Assembly: GCA_027919835.1 (NCBI GenBank)
Contig: JANVFP010000010.1
Location: 620,001 to 684,000, forward strand
DNA length: 64,000 nucleotides
From: Lentinula raphanica
Lineage: Eukaryota > Basidiomycota > Agaricomycetes > Agaricales > Omphalotaceae
Direction of reading: 5' to 3'
A program made the translations under genes and the position numbers. Positions 20,320 to 32,101 of this stretch are shown here, in pieces (within the stretch, counting starts at the first letter, position 1; every line of letters starts with the position of its first letter). The notes beneath the pieces were generated by a model. That model did no database searches and was not told the origin of the DNA. It worked only from the letters and a program-made list of their open reading frames with translations.

Positions 20320-23300
20320 CTAATGATCACGGTTCCAACCTGCCCAGCGTGTCTCCAGCAATTCATCCTCGAAGGAGGACATCACTAATCGCATCTCAGC
20401 GTAAGAGACACGGTTATTCAACGTAGTCCAATCAAAACTAGAGGAGTCACCCGTCCCACCTTTGACTCTACGATTTTGTGTTAGTCTGGCATCCAGGTAG
20501 CCTGAACTGCACAATTGATAGATCGAGTCCAGCCACTCCTGGAAACCGGAAAAATGAGGTTGAGTTGCTATAGTTGGCAGGCTTCCGCCAACTAAGAACA
20601 AAGTCTTGTTGGCAAGCACGTCGTGGTCACTTCCGCTGAACCAATCCGAGTACGCTCTCCGCTCCGCAGCGGCAACACCAGGGCTTTTGTAGCGGCAAGC
20701 CATGCAGAGAATGACGTAGAACAAAGACTCGAGATCGTGTCGATAATAATGGCCACCCTGCCAGGCAGGATCCAAGAGTTGGTGTGACATGTATGGCCTT
20801 GTACCGGTACGATGTTTGGAAGTCGGACCCTTGTCCATGTCCTCGAGACGGGACGAAAGGTCGAAGTCATTGAGAACTCCGTATACCTTTCCATCTATTC
20901 GTCGGAACATAATGTTGCCCATGCTGATATCTCGATGCAGAATACCTGCGCACTCATAGAGCCATTGATGAACTGAGATGAGGCGAAGAAATCAGAGATC
21001 AGAATCAACTTGATAGAAGCCACGACGTACTTTGGAGTATATCATAAAATACTTGGGCGAGTTCCCTTGGATTCTCCAGTTCCGATAGCGGTTGTAATTT
21101 GTCCAGTAGATCGACACGCATCACGCGTTCTTCGTAATTCTCCTTCAGATGCTCCTTGAGGCGATGTTGTACTGTGCTCTCGTCGTAGTAAATAGTGATT
21201 GATTCGACTATCGTAGGAAGATGATCGAACACCCAACGGTCACCAGTCGAATTGGCTTTGAATCTGGCTTCCCGAAGTAACTCGTCTTCCGAAGGTCGAA
21301 AACGACTTGGAAAGCTAATCTTCATGACTTTCCTTTGCCCGTGCCATGTACATTTGGGATGCGCGCAGATGCATTCGACCTCAGCGACAATGGAGCCACG
21401 TCCAACGATACCCTCCGCGCGATATAGGATTCGTTTGATGACGAAGGTTCGCGTGAGACCATCGGAGCATTCAAAACGATATGAAGCCCCGACCAAGCCA
21501 TCCAGATCATCTTGATTGTTTTTGCAGATACGCGCAAGTTGTTTTGGGTCCCGAAGGTAATCTATTTTATCCGAGTGCAGATTGGGGATAAAACCGAGCT
21601 GTTCTGAGGAAAGTTTGTTGAGCTGGCATACCATAGCCATGAAGAGTGTCTTCCACTCTTCGTCTAAGATGTGGAACGCCTGGAAAAGAGAGGAAAAGAG
21701 GAAGCGATTAGCGAATGAAAGTCAAGAATCAAGAAACAAGCGAATGATGTGGGAAAAAAAGTTTCAACATCCGGATGGGCCGGACCTGGCCGGACGCGAC
21801 GACTTGAAGGATAACCATGAAGACGGCCACACGAACACAAGTCTTTGAAAAGTATCACTTGCCTGGCTCTCAATAACCTTCGAACGGTCATAATACTGGA
21901 AGCGGAAGGCACAACTGTCGGCGGTCATTCCTATGGCATGGTGTCGAATGAACCCATTCGAAAGCATCTCCTTTGCATAGCTCGCACACTGTATGCGGGT
22001 ATGATGCTGTCCCTCTGTCGAAGTGAGGTTGGCTTCTTCTTCCATCTGGTCCCGATTCTTCTGCTCATAATGCGCATCTTCAACTTGCAGGATCTTGTCT
22101 TTGCCTCCGCTCTGGTGAATAGTAACCTGAATCGACTGTTCTCTGCTGGCACTCACTGAAGTAGAGCGCGATGCAGGCGGAGCAGAGGCATCGGAAGTTG
22201 GTAGTCTATCCACTGACTTGAATGGTAACTCGTCAGAGTGTGCCCAGGACGCTGTCTTTGCACTCGATTGTACAGCTGACGAGGAACTTGTGTTCGCTGA
22301 AACTACAATGTCAACTTCAATCTATGGGTCCGATGATGATACCAGCTTACTTGCTTGCTCCGCCAACCTTTGAGACCTCCTAGACGGCTCGGTCCTTGAT
22401 TGCGGTTGCGACTTGATCTTTTTGGCCGATATACCAAAAGAATCTGAAGGCATTCGTTAGGACGACTCCACGACGTAGACCATCTAAGCGCACTTATAGG
22501 CTCTGCTTCGTTGTCCATTCCTTTTCTCTTCATTGATTTTGACTGTGAAGCAGCCGATCGGGAGAATGTCGAGCCTTCCTCCGGAATTGCTTGTTGTGAC
22601 CCTTCTGGTTTGGAACGTTGATTCTTGCTCTTTCCAATCCCTGAAAAGTTAGGTGTATTGAGCATTTCTATCGGCTCTGGTTTGATATCAATTTGACGTA
22701 CCTTTTTGCCGGGCATTCAAGCCTACGAAATTCCCGTTGTGATCCTTAACCTCGACAAAATACAGCAACAATCCCCAGAATACACCGGTAACTCGTGTTT
22801 TTCGAAGATAGGTGGATAACTTTTTATTGTCTGCAAGCTGCAGCAGTTGCCTGTAGATTCCGCCGAGATCTGGCTTGCGCTCAAGCAGCGATCCAAGGAC
22901 CGGGCGAGGATCCTGCACATAAAATACCTTCTCGTCGATGACATGGTCCTTGAGCTGGGTGTCCCTCAGAGCGTTCAACAGGTTCGCAAGGGGTTGGTAG
23001 AGTGGCTTTTCGTCCACAACAGTACGTTTCTTCTGTTTGCCTTTCCCCTTCGGCACCTTTTCCGCGACCGCAAGATACGCCTCAAAGGCATCTTTCACCG
23101 CCTGACTCTCCGGAGGCAGATCAAGGTTATCCTTGACCTTCCAGTCAGCTGGAAGATCGAGGATGAGAGTCGCGAATTCATCCAGGCTGAGAACAACTTT
23201 GTCGTTCACATCATCCTCAAGAAACTTGTTGAGAACGGCAGCACGCTGGGAAACCTCGTCTTTGGCGTGGGCTGCATAAGTTCGACTCATAGGGGTGCTT

Positions 23301-23398
23301 TTGACGACCGGCGGGCCATAGGTTTGCTGGTTCTTGGTGGGTGTTTTGGGAGGTTCGCGGTCGTGGGCTGAGGGATTGTTCGCTGGTGATGGTTCCAT
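20320..23398 (-). CDS. Full-length FunK1 protein kinase, gene D
   Basis: Six exons (23398-22702, 22640-22494, 22443-22351, 22302-21863, 21679-21031, 20972-20320) join in phase to 892 residues. The N-terminal about 230 residues (LSLDEFATLILDLPADWKV, VKDAFEAYLAVAEK, FYVQDPRPVLGSLLERKPDLGGIYRQLLQL, GVFWGLLLYFVEVKDHNG) are shared with gene E at 57586-60363. A Ser/Lys-rich linker with a possible nuclear signal (KKIKSQ, RRSQR) leads to the kinase. The kinase has KVMKISF, LHRDISMGNIM and LNDFDLSSR. The fourth intron uses a GC donor (CAG|gcaagt), as in gene E. This is the likely parent type of the truncated copies A-C downstream. No signal peptide; nuclear or cytosolic. Confidence 0.82.
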
Positions 23399-24182
23399 GG
23401 TGTGGGTAGAATATAGTCTGGTATAGAGGCGAGCTGAAGAGGGAATTCCTTAGACAATGGGCGATGGCGCGTTTAAGTGGTCCTCCTACATTGATCACAT
23501 GAGGGTGGCAAAGCGCAATCCACCGCGCTGTTCATTGTTCTCCATTTCCTGTTTGAGTAAGTCAAAAGAGGCCAAAAGTATCTTCTACAGAACTCGGGCG
23601 ATAATCTTCATCATTGCGTGCATTCGTTAGCGTCGTTTGATATCAGTGTCTAACTTTTCCATCTATCTCAAAACCATACGTTACGAAGATTCAGTTTCAA
23701 CGAGGAATCTAGTCAAACGATTCAGTAGGTGCCAGCCTACCATCAGAGGTTACTACGATGAGAATTGCCAAGAGAGATATGCTCTCTAACTGAAAACGAT
23801 GGGGACACATACCAAACGAAAGGATAAGAAAAAAAACAGACCAGTTTTCCAGCTGAGACGCATGCATGACTCGGAATTTGTGAATTCAAGAACTTTGATA
23901 CAACAACGACAGTTGAGTCTGCGTTTCGATACTCAACAATCTAGCGGTCGGATTCAATCTTATGGCTCAGTGCCACATACAATTGTACAATCGGGGCCCC
24001 ACATATATCTTTGCTGTACGGAGAGGAATCCAGAATCATACTCAATCAAAAACTGGGATACAGTTGGGGGGCTCAGCATTGCAGGGCCCTTCAACTCAGA
24101 AACAACTGATAATAGATTGAACTTGCTCCTACCAATCACTAGTCAGTAACGTTCGGATAATTACTTGAGACAGATAAGGTTT
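23399..24182. other. Intergenic region, no gene supported
   Basis: Upstream of gene D and downstream of NSP1. The plus strand has a 117-codon open frame (23799-24149) rich in Arg, Ser and Gln but without any recognised block, so I do not call it. No RNA gene seen. Confidence 0.4.
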
Positions 24183-26336
24183 TCATGCACGGAAACTCCG
24201 CGATCTCGCGCCGATTCCACCAATCCCACTTCCACCTAACCCTCCTCCAGCCACCCCTCCTTGACCTAACCCATGCCCTGACTCCCCAACCCTTCTCTCT
24301 ACCTCCGAAATCTTACTCTCAATCTCCCTCACGGCGCCATCAATCCACTGCAAACTATCCAGATGGCTACTCAGAATCTGGGAAATCTGTGCCATGGGGT
24401 CTTCCTGTGATCTGTCGGTCCCGTTGGCACTTGGGTCGCTGGAGTTGACTGATCCGGAAGGCGTGGAGAGGCCATTGACAGCTTCAATCATTTGAGTTAG
24501 AGAGCCAGAAAGATCGTCGAGGTGGGTTTGGAGATCTGCTGCTAGCATATAACTATTCGATGTACAGTCAGCAAAACCACGGAGAGTTGTAGGACAAGCA
24601 CCCTAGCGCACTTTTTATCTCGTTCAGTATCCGCAGGGCCAGTATCCAACGCACGCAAACTGCCCCCTTGACCACCAAATATTTCTTCGGTGACCTTTTC
24701 ATACGCGTCAAGCGTTGCAGCTAAATCTTTTTGTTGCTGCTCAATATGGTCGAGAGACTGATCAACCTCCGCTTGCTCGCGCTCAGCGGCCAGGACGTGA
24801 CTATAGATAGCTGCCAACTTCGAGGAAAGTAGTAAGCATAGGTTAGACAAGCGATACGAAACTGCCCTACGTTATTTGAATTCTCAATGAGTGCCCGATC
24901 CCATACAGAAACTTCAGCAGCGAATTTATTGAACTCCTTGACATGAGTCTCCAGCTCGTTAGACCATTTGTTGACAATTTCTTCAATGGTTTTGCCACGC
25001 AACATCGAAGGTGGTTGGATGGCGACAGCTGGGGCAGTTGAAGTAGTAGTTGTGGAGGTGCCGAATAATCCACCTGTTACGAGGGGGTTCAATTTGCAGG
25101 ACGCGGAAAGGCAAGGTACACGGCTTACCAGGCTTATCTCCAGGCTTTGATAAACCGAGATTGAGAGTACCAGTTGTAGCTAGTCACGACGATGAGAATG
25201 CGGTTTGAGCGGTAACTGAACCAAAAAAACGCAGCTTTACCTGCAGCAGCTCCATCCTTTTTCTCCTCTGGTTTTGGTGCACCGAACAGGCTCCCCGTGG
25301 CTGATCCCGGAGTAGCAGCTAAGCAGTTCGGTCAATGATATGATAGTTCGACAGTCGACGGTACGCCATACATGGGGCTTTATCTTTACCACCGGCAGGA
25401 TCTGCTGGCTTTGTGCCAAAGAGACTTGCTCCTATAAAAGGAAGATATCGAAAGTCAAAGATCGTATCATGAGCTCGGTGAAATGCAATCAAACCTGGAA
25501 CCGCTGGTGTAGCCCCAGATGCGGTCGCAGTTCCGCCGAGGGAGAAGGGACTAGATGATGAAGTTGACGGAGCTCCTGGTGTTTGTGTGTTAGTCGTTGC
25601 TGTTGCAGGTTTATTGAAGAAGCTTCCGCCAAATAGTCCGGTACTGGGAGCAGTTGTCGTGGACGTCGTTGAAGTGTTGTTGTCATTTGACTTGGGAGCT
25701 GTCGAGCCAAATAGACCGGTGTTCAGCGCGGGTGTTGTTGTTGTTGCTGGTGTGGAGGAATCTGTGATTAGTACAACTTGAGGACAATGACGTGCACAAC
25801 TATGAACATACTACTCGCGTTCGTTGTTGGAGTGCTGAAAACTGTGAAAATAGTTATATGAGGTGAAGAACAGCGAATAAAGAGAACATACAGTTGGACG
25901 TAGCGGGCTTGGTTTGATCTGTCGGTTTTGGTAATGAAAACGCGCCTCCTCCAAACAGAGAATTGCTTGAAGGTGCAGGGTTCGCAGTAGTTGAAGTGGA
26001 TGAGTTGTTAGCGGTGTTGGTATTGGTACCTCCCCCGAACAAAGAAGGTGTAGGGGTCGATGTGCTATTTCCACTGCTCCCGAAAAGATTGGTGTTGGTC
26101 CCTGTATTAGATGCTCCACTACCACTGCCAAAGATGGAACCAGCTGGTTTATTGGCTGCTGTAGTTATGAGAACGATTGTTGTTGAAGTTGTGCAACAAC
26201 ACGCACCAGTATTCCCAAAAAGACTCGGTGTTGCAGTGGATCCTCCTGCATTTGAGCTATTGCCACTACCAAATATGCCTCCTCCTCCAGTAGTACCAGT
26301 ATTTTGACTCGAGCTTCCTGTGTTGAAGAAGCTCAT
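24183..26336 (-). CDS. NSP1: Nucleoporin Nsp1/Nup62 homologue
   Basis: The N-terminal half (26336 to about 25250, several short introns) is an FG-repeat region with IFGSGN, SLFGNT, NLFGSSG, SLFGGG, GLFGS and Ser/Thr/Asn-rich spacers. The C-terminal half is the Nsp1-C coiled coil: MLRGKTIEEIVNKWSNELETHVKEFNKFAAEVSVWDRALIENSN, then AAEREQAEVDQSLDHIEQQQKDLAATLDAYEK, then TAELQTHLDDLSGSLTQMIEAVN. It ends in a Gly-rich tail and RSRSFRA. In the family this forms the central channel Nsp1-Nup57-Nup49 complex and binds Nup82. The coding start is MSFFNTGSSS at 26336; the divergent neighbour starts 126 bases away. Most internal splice sites look canonical but not every exon was mapped. Confidence 0.88.
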
Positions 26337-26462
26337 CGTGGATGAAGGCCGAGATCAAAACGCGTCGGTCCGCGTTACAGCCTGTTTGCAGTTCTTTGCT
26401 TCAAATACATACTATGTAATGACAGATGATTGATTTTCTCCCCTTCAACGTTCTCTTTCTCA

Positions 26463-28230
26463 ATGACCCGGTCAAATACCCTCGACACTATTGCAATACT
26501 TGAAGGTGACCAGCAAATCGAGCTCAGGTCGAACATTTCGGAGAAAGAGGGGTCGTCTACCAAATCCTCTAGCCATGGCGATTGGCATGTATTCGTTCAT
26601 CCCCAAGGGTCTATCTACTTCTCAAATGGCCAAATCGTCGTCGACCAAGACGTCCGGGATCCCGAGGTGCTTTCTGGTATCCAGTATGGTGCTTCGAGCT
26701 TAGGTATCGATATCTGGAATTCGGAAGGTCCTGAGAGAGAAATGGAAGTACAGCTGAATATCAATCGCAAAGGAGAGTGTAACTTTGCGTTGTTCGTCAA
26801 CCACGCACACTGTGTTGCGGCCCATATGCTAGAGCATGCACAGGACGAAGCTATCGCGGATATGGACCCCGAGACATGTCAGTATATCATTCGTAGACTC
26901 TTGCGAAGAGATTTGAACATTAGTCTTTACAGTAAACCGTCGCAGAAGACTCTACTGGAACTTCATGTGGACGCACCCGGCACATCGTCCTTGCCCTCCA
27001 AGAGCCGTTCCCGATGTTTGTGACGCGTTGACTTGGTTCTATGTACGAAACACGCTTGTTCTCTAATGTCTTTGATTGAACTGTGCATTAGGCAGATAAT
27101 CTGATTTCAGGTACCGACAGTGTCGTTCCCTTTTCGAAAGAAGAATGTGAGGACTTGTCAAGACGCGTAAAGGAACTGGCATGTACTATACTTTTCTTGA
27201 AATGCACCCGAAAGTCTGCTCAACATTTATTCTCAGCACCGTGCTATGAGCAGTCTTCAGCCAAAACGTCCTTCCTTTCCTGGCTTCTACGTGAAATATG
27301 CAGCTTTCGAAACGCTGAATCATATGGCCAACTCACTCGTCGAGAGTTTTCAGACCGCCGCCAGGATAAATACAAACAACACAAAGCCCATGCAAGAAGT
27401 CCCAACAATCCAGCAAGTTTCATGCTCCCCGTGCTGCACCTCATCATCAACACCGTGTTCTTTGGCATTCCATACTCATATATGAGGCTCGTGAAGCAGT
27501 CCTTCGAATATCGGGGTCGATTGGCTGGCATGCAAGCCAACTGGGAGACGTATATCGAGCGGTTAGTCCGAGAATATTCTCACTTCCTTCTCATCGTAAG
27601 TCGGTTTCGAATCATTTGAACGGTCATCTATACGTTTTCATGTCTCTATGACGTAGTCGACCGTGTTGCTTTCCGCTACTGTTGGCCTTTTAGCAGTACC
27701 GAGCGTCTCTCGAATAGTAGATGTTGCGGCATTGGTGTCTGCTTTTAGTTCTTTGGGTAGTATAATTGTCGGCGTCTTTGCTATATGGCGACACCAGGCC
27801 AAGTTCCGGACCAGTGACTCAGTGCGTACTCATCGAACTGATGTTCTAAACGATACAATGATGAACTGACCAACCACCTTATTAGTTCACATACATGCGC
27901 AATATTCAGCTCAATCTACTGGGGTTTTATGGTCATGCCATGTTACTCAGTCTTCCTCCAGTGTTGCTAGTATGGGCTATTGTCACTTTCACAATATCCA
28001 CTCTGGCATATGCACTGGATAGTCTGGGTAACCATGATGTGGCTGATTGGATTGCTATCGGGGTTGTTCTAGTCATTTTTGTTTGTATTTTGGGAATGGT
28101 TGCTCTTGCTCTCTACACATTGACGATGATATGGACATATCACAATGATTATTGGTGGACTCGGATAGGGAGAGTATTCAGGAAAATATTTCATAGGAGG
28201 TCCAGACAGATAATGGACATGAATGTATGA
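26463..28230 (+). pseudogene. Polytopic membrane protein of an unnamed fungal family, apparent frameshift
   Basis: The N-terminal part has a WW-like segment (DWHVFVHPQGSIYFSN) and a globular part open to about 27023. Conserved-looking text then continues in another frame: YWNFMWTHPAHRP begins at 26953, then PRAVPDVCDALTWFY, an intron at 27052 and ADNLISGTDSVVPFSKEECEDLSR. No intron of realistic length can bridge the change, so a one-base-type shift between about 26915 and 26955 is implied. Downstream exons carry IINTVFFGIPYSYM, WETYIERLVREYSHFLLI and at least four membrane segments (TVLLSATVGLLAVP, FSSLGSIIVGVFAIW, SLPPVLLVWAIVTFTIS, IGVVLVIFVCILGMVALAL). It is either a recently broken gene or a sequence error in an intact gene. 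The family is known to me only as uncharacterised mushroom membrane proteins. Confidence 0.6.
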
Positions 28231-28343
28231 CTACGTATATACATAAGTAGATCAAATTCTATCTAAATATTATGGAGAATAACAGTCATTCATTTAGATA
28301 TGACATCTACTGAGGGAGTAGACGATGAAATAGTGGTACATAT

Positions 28344-30290
28344 CTATTCTCCAATCACGCGGATCGAGGCACCTCCGTCCAAGGTAACTCTTTTCCGAGT
28401 CTTGATGATAAGGTATCGCCTACCAAGTTGCCTTACATCATGTACATTCACGGGGGATGGAAATGCGGCGAGACCTGAAGGAGCAAGGACAATCGCTTCA
28501 CCAGTCTGACGGTCATACAAAAACCAATATTAGGTCGATATCTTACAAGCCCAACAACATCCATACCTGGAGCCTGACAACCTTATCAAACGCATCAGAG
28601 TCCGAGAAGTCTGCAGAGACATGTCTTTCCAGATGCGCCCACCATGCTGGGGAGGAGAACCGATGCAAGATTGTGACTGTGCACAGATCGAGTAGAACGG
28701 GATTCACAACAGTTGGTTCTATTACAAGACATGAATGTCAGTGATATGGCAAGACCAGAAAACTACATGTATTTGTACCTTGAGTGCTGATGATCACACG
28801 CATGCCCAAATGTCTTTGCTGACGCGTAAGGCTGAGCAAGGCCTTGGTAAATCCAGATGGATGTTGGCTCGAAGTGAGGTACTGTGCATATCAGTGATCA
28901 TCATTTGCTATACACTTGATTGGATTGAGTCTGCACTGCTACCTTATGAGCTTCATCAACGACAAGGACCTTCCCTGTATCAACTTCTGTGCGAACGAAG
29001 AGTCTTGTCACAACTTCAAACAGACCGCATGCAGATGCCGGGTCGATGAATGGATCAGAGAGATCAATGATGGTCAGTTCTCCGGGAGAAAAGCGACGTT
29101 TGTGTCCTGACAATGCTTCCCATCTGAGCCTTTTTGTCTTCTTCCCAGCCATGAATGAGTTCAAAAGAGCAAGCCGCTGCTCCACTCCTGCTAACTGGGC
29201 GGAATTGAACGTCTTCTTTTGTGATTCCAATGAAGTCATGAATGCTTGGTAGGAGAATGACTCTCCGAGATCCCGCAGTATAGACTGGCATTGTTCAATG
29301 TTACAGTGTATAAGGAAAGAAAATGAGATATACACACCAATATTATTTGGATATACAGCGGCGCATTGTCTGAAGAACCTACAGCCATCAACGACAAGAA
29401 GGCCTGAGCGTCGAGCTCGGACTCATCAAAAAGCAACGGTTCGACGGTAATATTCCCCCGTTTCGTGAGGGGCTCATATATAGCTTTCATAGTATTCAGC
29501 GATGATTTGGATACATATACCTTCACTGGTGGTGCCTTGATAGATGGATGGCTGGCCACCCCAAGATACGCGGCTTCGCATGGGCCACCACCTACACCAC
29601 CTTCCCCAAAATGCAATACCAATCCGCAAAGCGGTTTCGTCAAAGTCCCAAGAAGGGAAGAATTTGATATGAACATATTTTCGAGCAGGACTGAAACTGT
29701 GTGTGATTTTCCGGAGCCTTTGAGCGTGCCAACTGATTAGGCTCGAGAAAGTTTGGATTCGAAGAATCTGTACATACCTTGGACCCCGCACACCAGCGTC
29801 GACATCGGGGCATTCTACAGCAAGTACACTGCTCAGGTCGTATTTCCAAACTTCGAATGAGAAGCTCACTGTGTTGAAGTAAATTCGAGGATCCTGGAAT
29901 ATGTACTCCTCATTTCTGAAGCTGAACAAGATAGAAATTACTATGAGAGCATGTCACTCATGATCTTCAGGCAAAAAACACACTGGCAAGCCATGGCACG
30001 GCCCAGGACACCATATTGCTCGAGGACTCCGGTACGCATAAGCGCGTCTCTCATGATTATTGGCGCGTCTCTGAGTTCATGAACTTCCATTGAGCCCTGG
30101 ATAACATTGGAAGAGGACTGATTGTCGAGAAGGTCCCATTCTTCGCTCAATGCAGGCGAGTCATCCTGAAGGGAGACATGCGTTTTAGCAACACAACAAG
30201 GCGCAGGATACGAAGATTTTCACTAACTGATGAGACGGGCATAGAACGAAAGCTGGAATTGAAGGCTGGAGACATGGTCGGAAAGGTCAT
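28344..30290 (-). CDS. HerA/VirD4-like P-loop NTPase
   Basis: Multi-exon gene starting at 30290 (MTFPTMSPAFNSSF) and stopping at 28344-28346 (IRVIGE then TAG). Walker A is GTLKGSGKS around 29735 (GxxxxGKS), continuing HTVSVLLENM. Walker B is GKVLVVDEAHKV around 28960. GMRVIISTQEPTVVNPVLLDLCTVTILHRF around 28800-28690 resembles the sensor/arginine region of FtsK/HerA-type motor ATPases. DAFDKVVRLQTGEAIVLAPSG then resembles the region where such ATPases report on their targets. There is no signal peptide or membrane segment. Cellular role is unknown to me; bacterial and archaeal relatives move DNA or protein. It is divergent from RRP8 (339 bases between starts). Confidence 0.7.
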
Positions 30291-30628
30291 TGTGTCGAAT
30301 CCTAGCGATGAGAGCTGGTGTGTGAGCAGTCAACGGTGTGCTTTATAGATAAGTAGTTTGAAGGGGGCTGCGGGGTCGATCGAGTACGCATCCAGGCTTC
30401 CAGCACGAGTTGGTCCCACAAATACACATATATAGCCGTATTGCAGACAGAGCCCCCGTGTCAAAGCAAGATTCCGTGTTTGAGCTAAGAAGCCAACGTT
30501 TTTACCTTATGCACGTACATATGTAGAGAAGCCTTGAAGAAGCTGAACTGAATTTGCGTAGCTTCGTCGCAGTAAAAACTAGCGTGCGAAGGTCCAGTTG
30601 TAGTTGGGCGCTTACTTGATCTTCCACC

Positions 30629-32019
30629 ATGCCTCTGTTCGACGTTCCAGGGTGGTCAATACCCGCTGATCCACTGCCAGAGCCTAATGTACGGAAACGC
30701 AAAAGGCCAACGAGTGACACAGGACTCGAATCCCACAGTAGAACTCATTCAGCAGATTCCAATTTCGAAAAACTCGTCAAAAAGCTGACCGGGAAACGGG
30801 ATGAAGGCGACTCAGAGGGTTCTAAACCTAGCACGGATAGCTCCCACTCAAAGTCCAAAAAACGTCGCAAAGAACAGACGCGGACGTCTCTGAACGTGGA
30901 CAAGAGAATGATCTCGTCACCACTGCCGTTAATGAAGGCATCGGACAGAACGACCAAGAAACCTAAACGGAATCATGATTCTCTTCTTCATGAGTCCGAG
31001 GATCCTAAGAAGCTATCCCAAACCGAACAGTCGAATCATGATTCGGATAATACGTCTGGACTGACGGCCATGCAAAAGGGCATGAAGCAGAAGTTGGAAG
31101 GGGCAAGGTTCCGGTGAGCGCCAGAAGTCTTCATTCCACCATGCCCCTTTCTCTTATCTCCTTTGATGCAGCCTGCTCAACCAAACATTATATGAGAGCA
31201 AGAGTGAAGATGCTCATCGTATGATGCAGGACGATCCTACTGTTTATACAGAGGTTGCTTCTCGTTCCGGCACATCCCTACTCCTTACTGATATCTGTGT
31301 AGTACCACAACGGTTTCCGACAGCAAGCATCATCTTGGCCAACGAATCCCGCAGACCATTATACTGAGACTCTTTCCACCTACCCTACGAAGACGATCGT
31401 GGCTGATCTGGGTTGTGGAGATGCAGCAATCGCCCGTGCACTTACGTCTAAAGGATTATCAGTTTTGTCATTCGATCTGGTTTCCATTAACCCATATGTT
31501 GTGGAGGCCGATATATGTGGGACGCTACCCCTACCGGGCTCAGAGGGGACTGATGGTTCATCATCTGATGGTGAAGCACATATTGTGGACGTTGCAGTGC
31601 TCTCTCTAAGCCTGATGAGTACAAATTGGCCACAATCTATTCGTGAGGCGTGGAGAATTCTAAAACCACAGTACGTTGTGTCTACTCATCTCTATCGGCC
31701 AGCCTCCAACTTAGCTTCCTTGGTAGCGGAGAACTCAAGATAGCGGAGGTCACAAGCAGGTTTCGCAGTTTGGAAGAATTCGTCTCTCTAGTCTCATCTG
31801 TCGGGTTCAAGCTAAAGTCGAAGGTGAGACTTCTTGACCATCTTCTCCATTAGCACTGATGCATATGGATGGCAGGATCACAGGAATACACATTTCACTT
31901 TCTTCGAATTCAAGAAAGTTCCTCGTAAGTACAAGAGTTCGAAAGAATGGGATGCTATACTCTCCAAAGCAGATATCCTGAAACCTTGCGAATATAAACG
32001 TCGATGTGCGTCTGCGTAA
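30629..32019 (+). CDS. RRP8: Rrp8-type rRNA (adenine-N1) methyltransferase
   Basis: Five exons (30629-31113, 31172-31253, 31303-31670, 31727-31823, 31876-32019), all in phase. The N-terminal about 160 residues are basic and nucleolar-like (RKRKRP, KKLTGKR, SKSKKRRKEQ). The methyltransferase begins LLNQTLYESKSEDA and YTEYHNGFRQQASSWPTNP, then VADLGCGDAAIA (SAM motif I), SFDLVSINPYVVEADI, VDVAVLSLSLMSTNW and KPHGELKIAEVTSRF. It ends FTFFEFKKVPR. In yeast Rrp8 makes m1A645 of 25S rRNA and helps early pre-rRNA cleavage. The join at 31726/31727 restores the conserved KPHGELKIAEV. Confidence 0.92.
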
Positions 32020-32101
32020 TAGGGATTTTTCGTCTCGTACTTTACTCAACGTTATTATAGAAAACTACGAATATTCTAAAGGAAGGAAGGGTCTGTCTGA
32101 A

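Larger units (their letters stand above)
15083..20972 (-). repeat. Tandem FunK1 array, four units of about 1.75 kb
   Basis: Stop codons of copies A, B, C and D fall at 15083, 16829, 18587 and 20320, giving a period of 1,746, 1,758 and 1,733 bases. Each unit holds two kinase exons with one intron at the same place (CAA A|gtacg). The A/B flanks are almost identical, while the coding parts pair as A with C and B with D in the mid N-lobe. That pattern fits repeated unequal exchange or gene conversion. Confidence 0.85.

Noticed and set aside
15000..23400. CRISPR-like or satellite array suggested by the long periodic repeats
   Set aside because: The 1.75-kb period is gene duplication of kinase units; there are no short direct repeats with spacers.
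23799..24149. 117-codon plus-strand open frame rich in Arg/Ser/Gln
   Set aside because: No conserved-looking block, no splice partners, and it lies in the 3' flank of NSP1.
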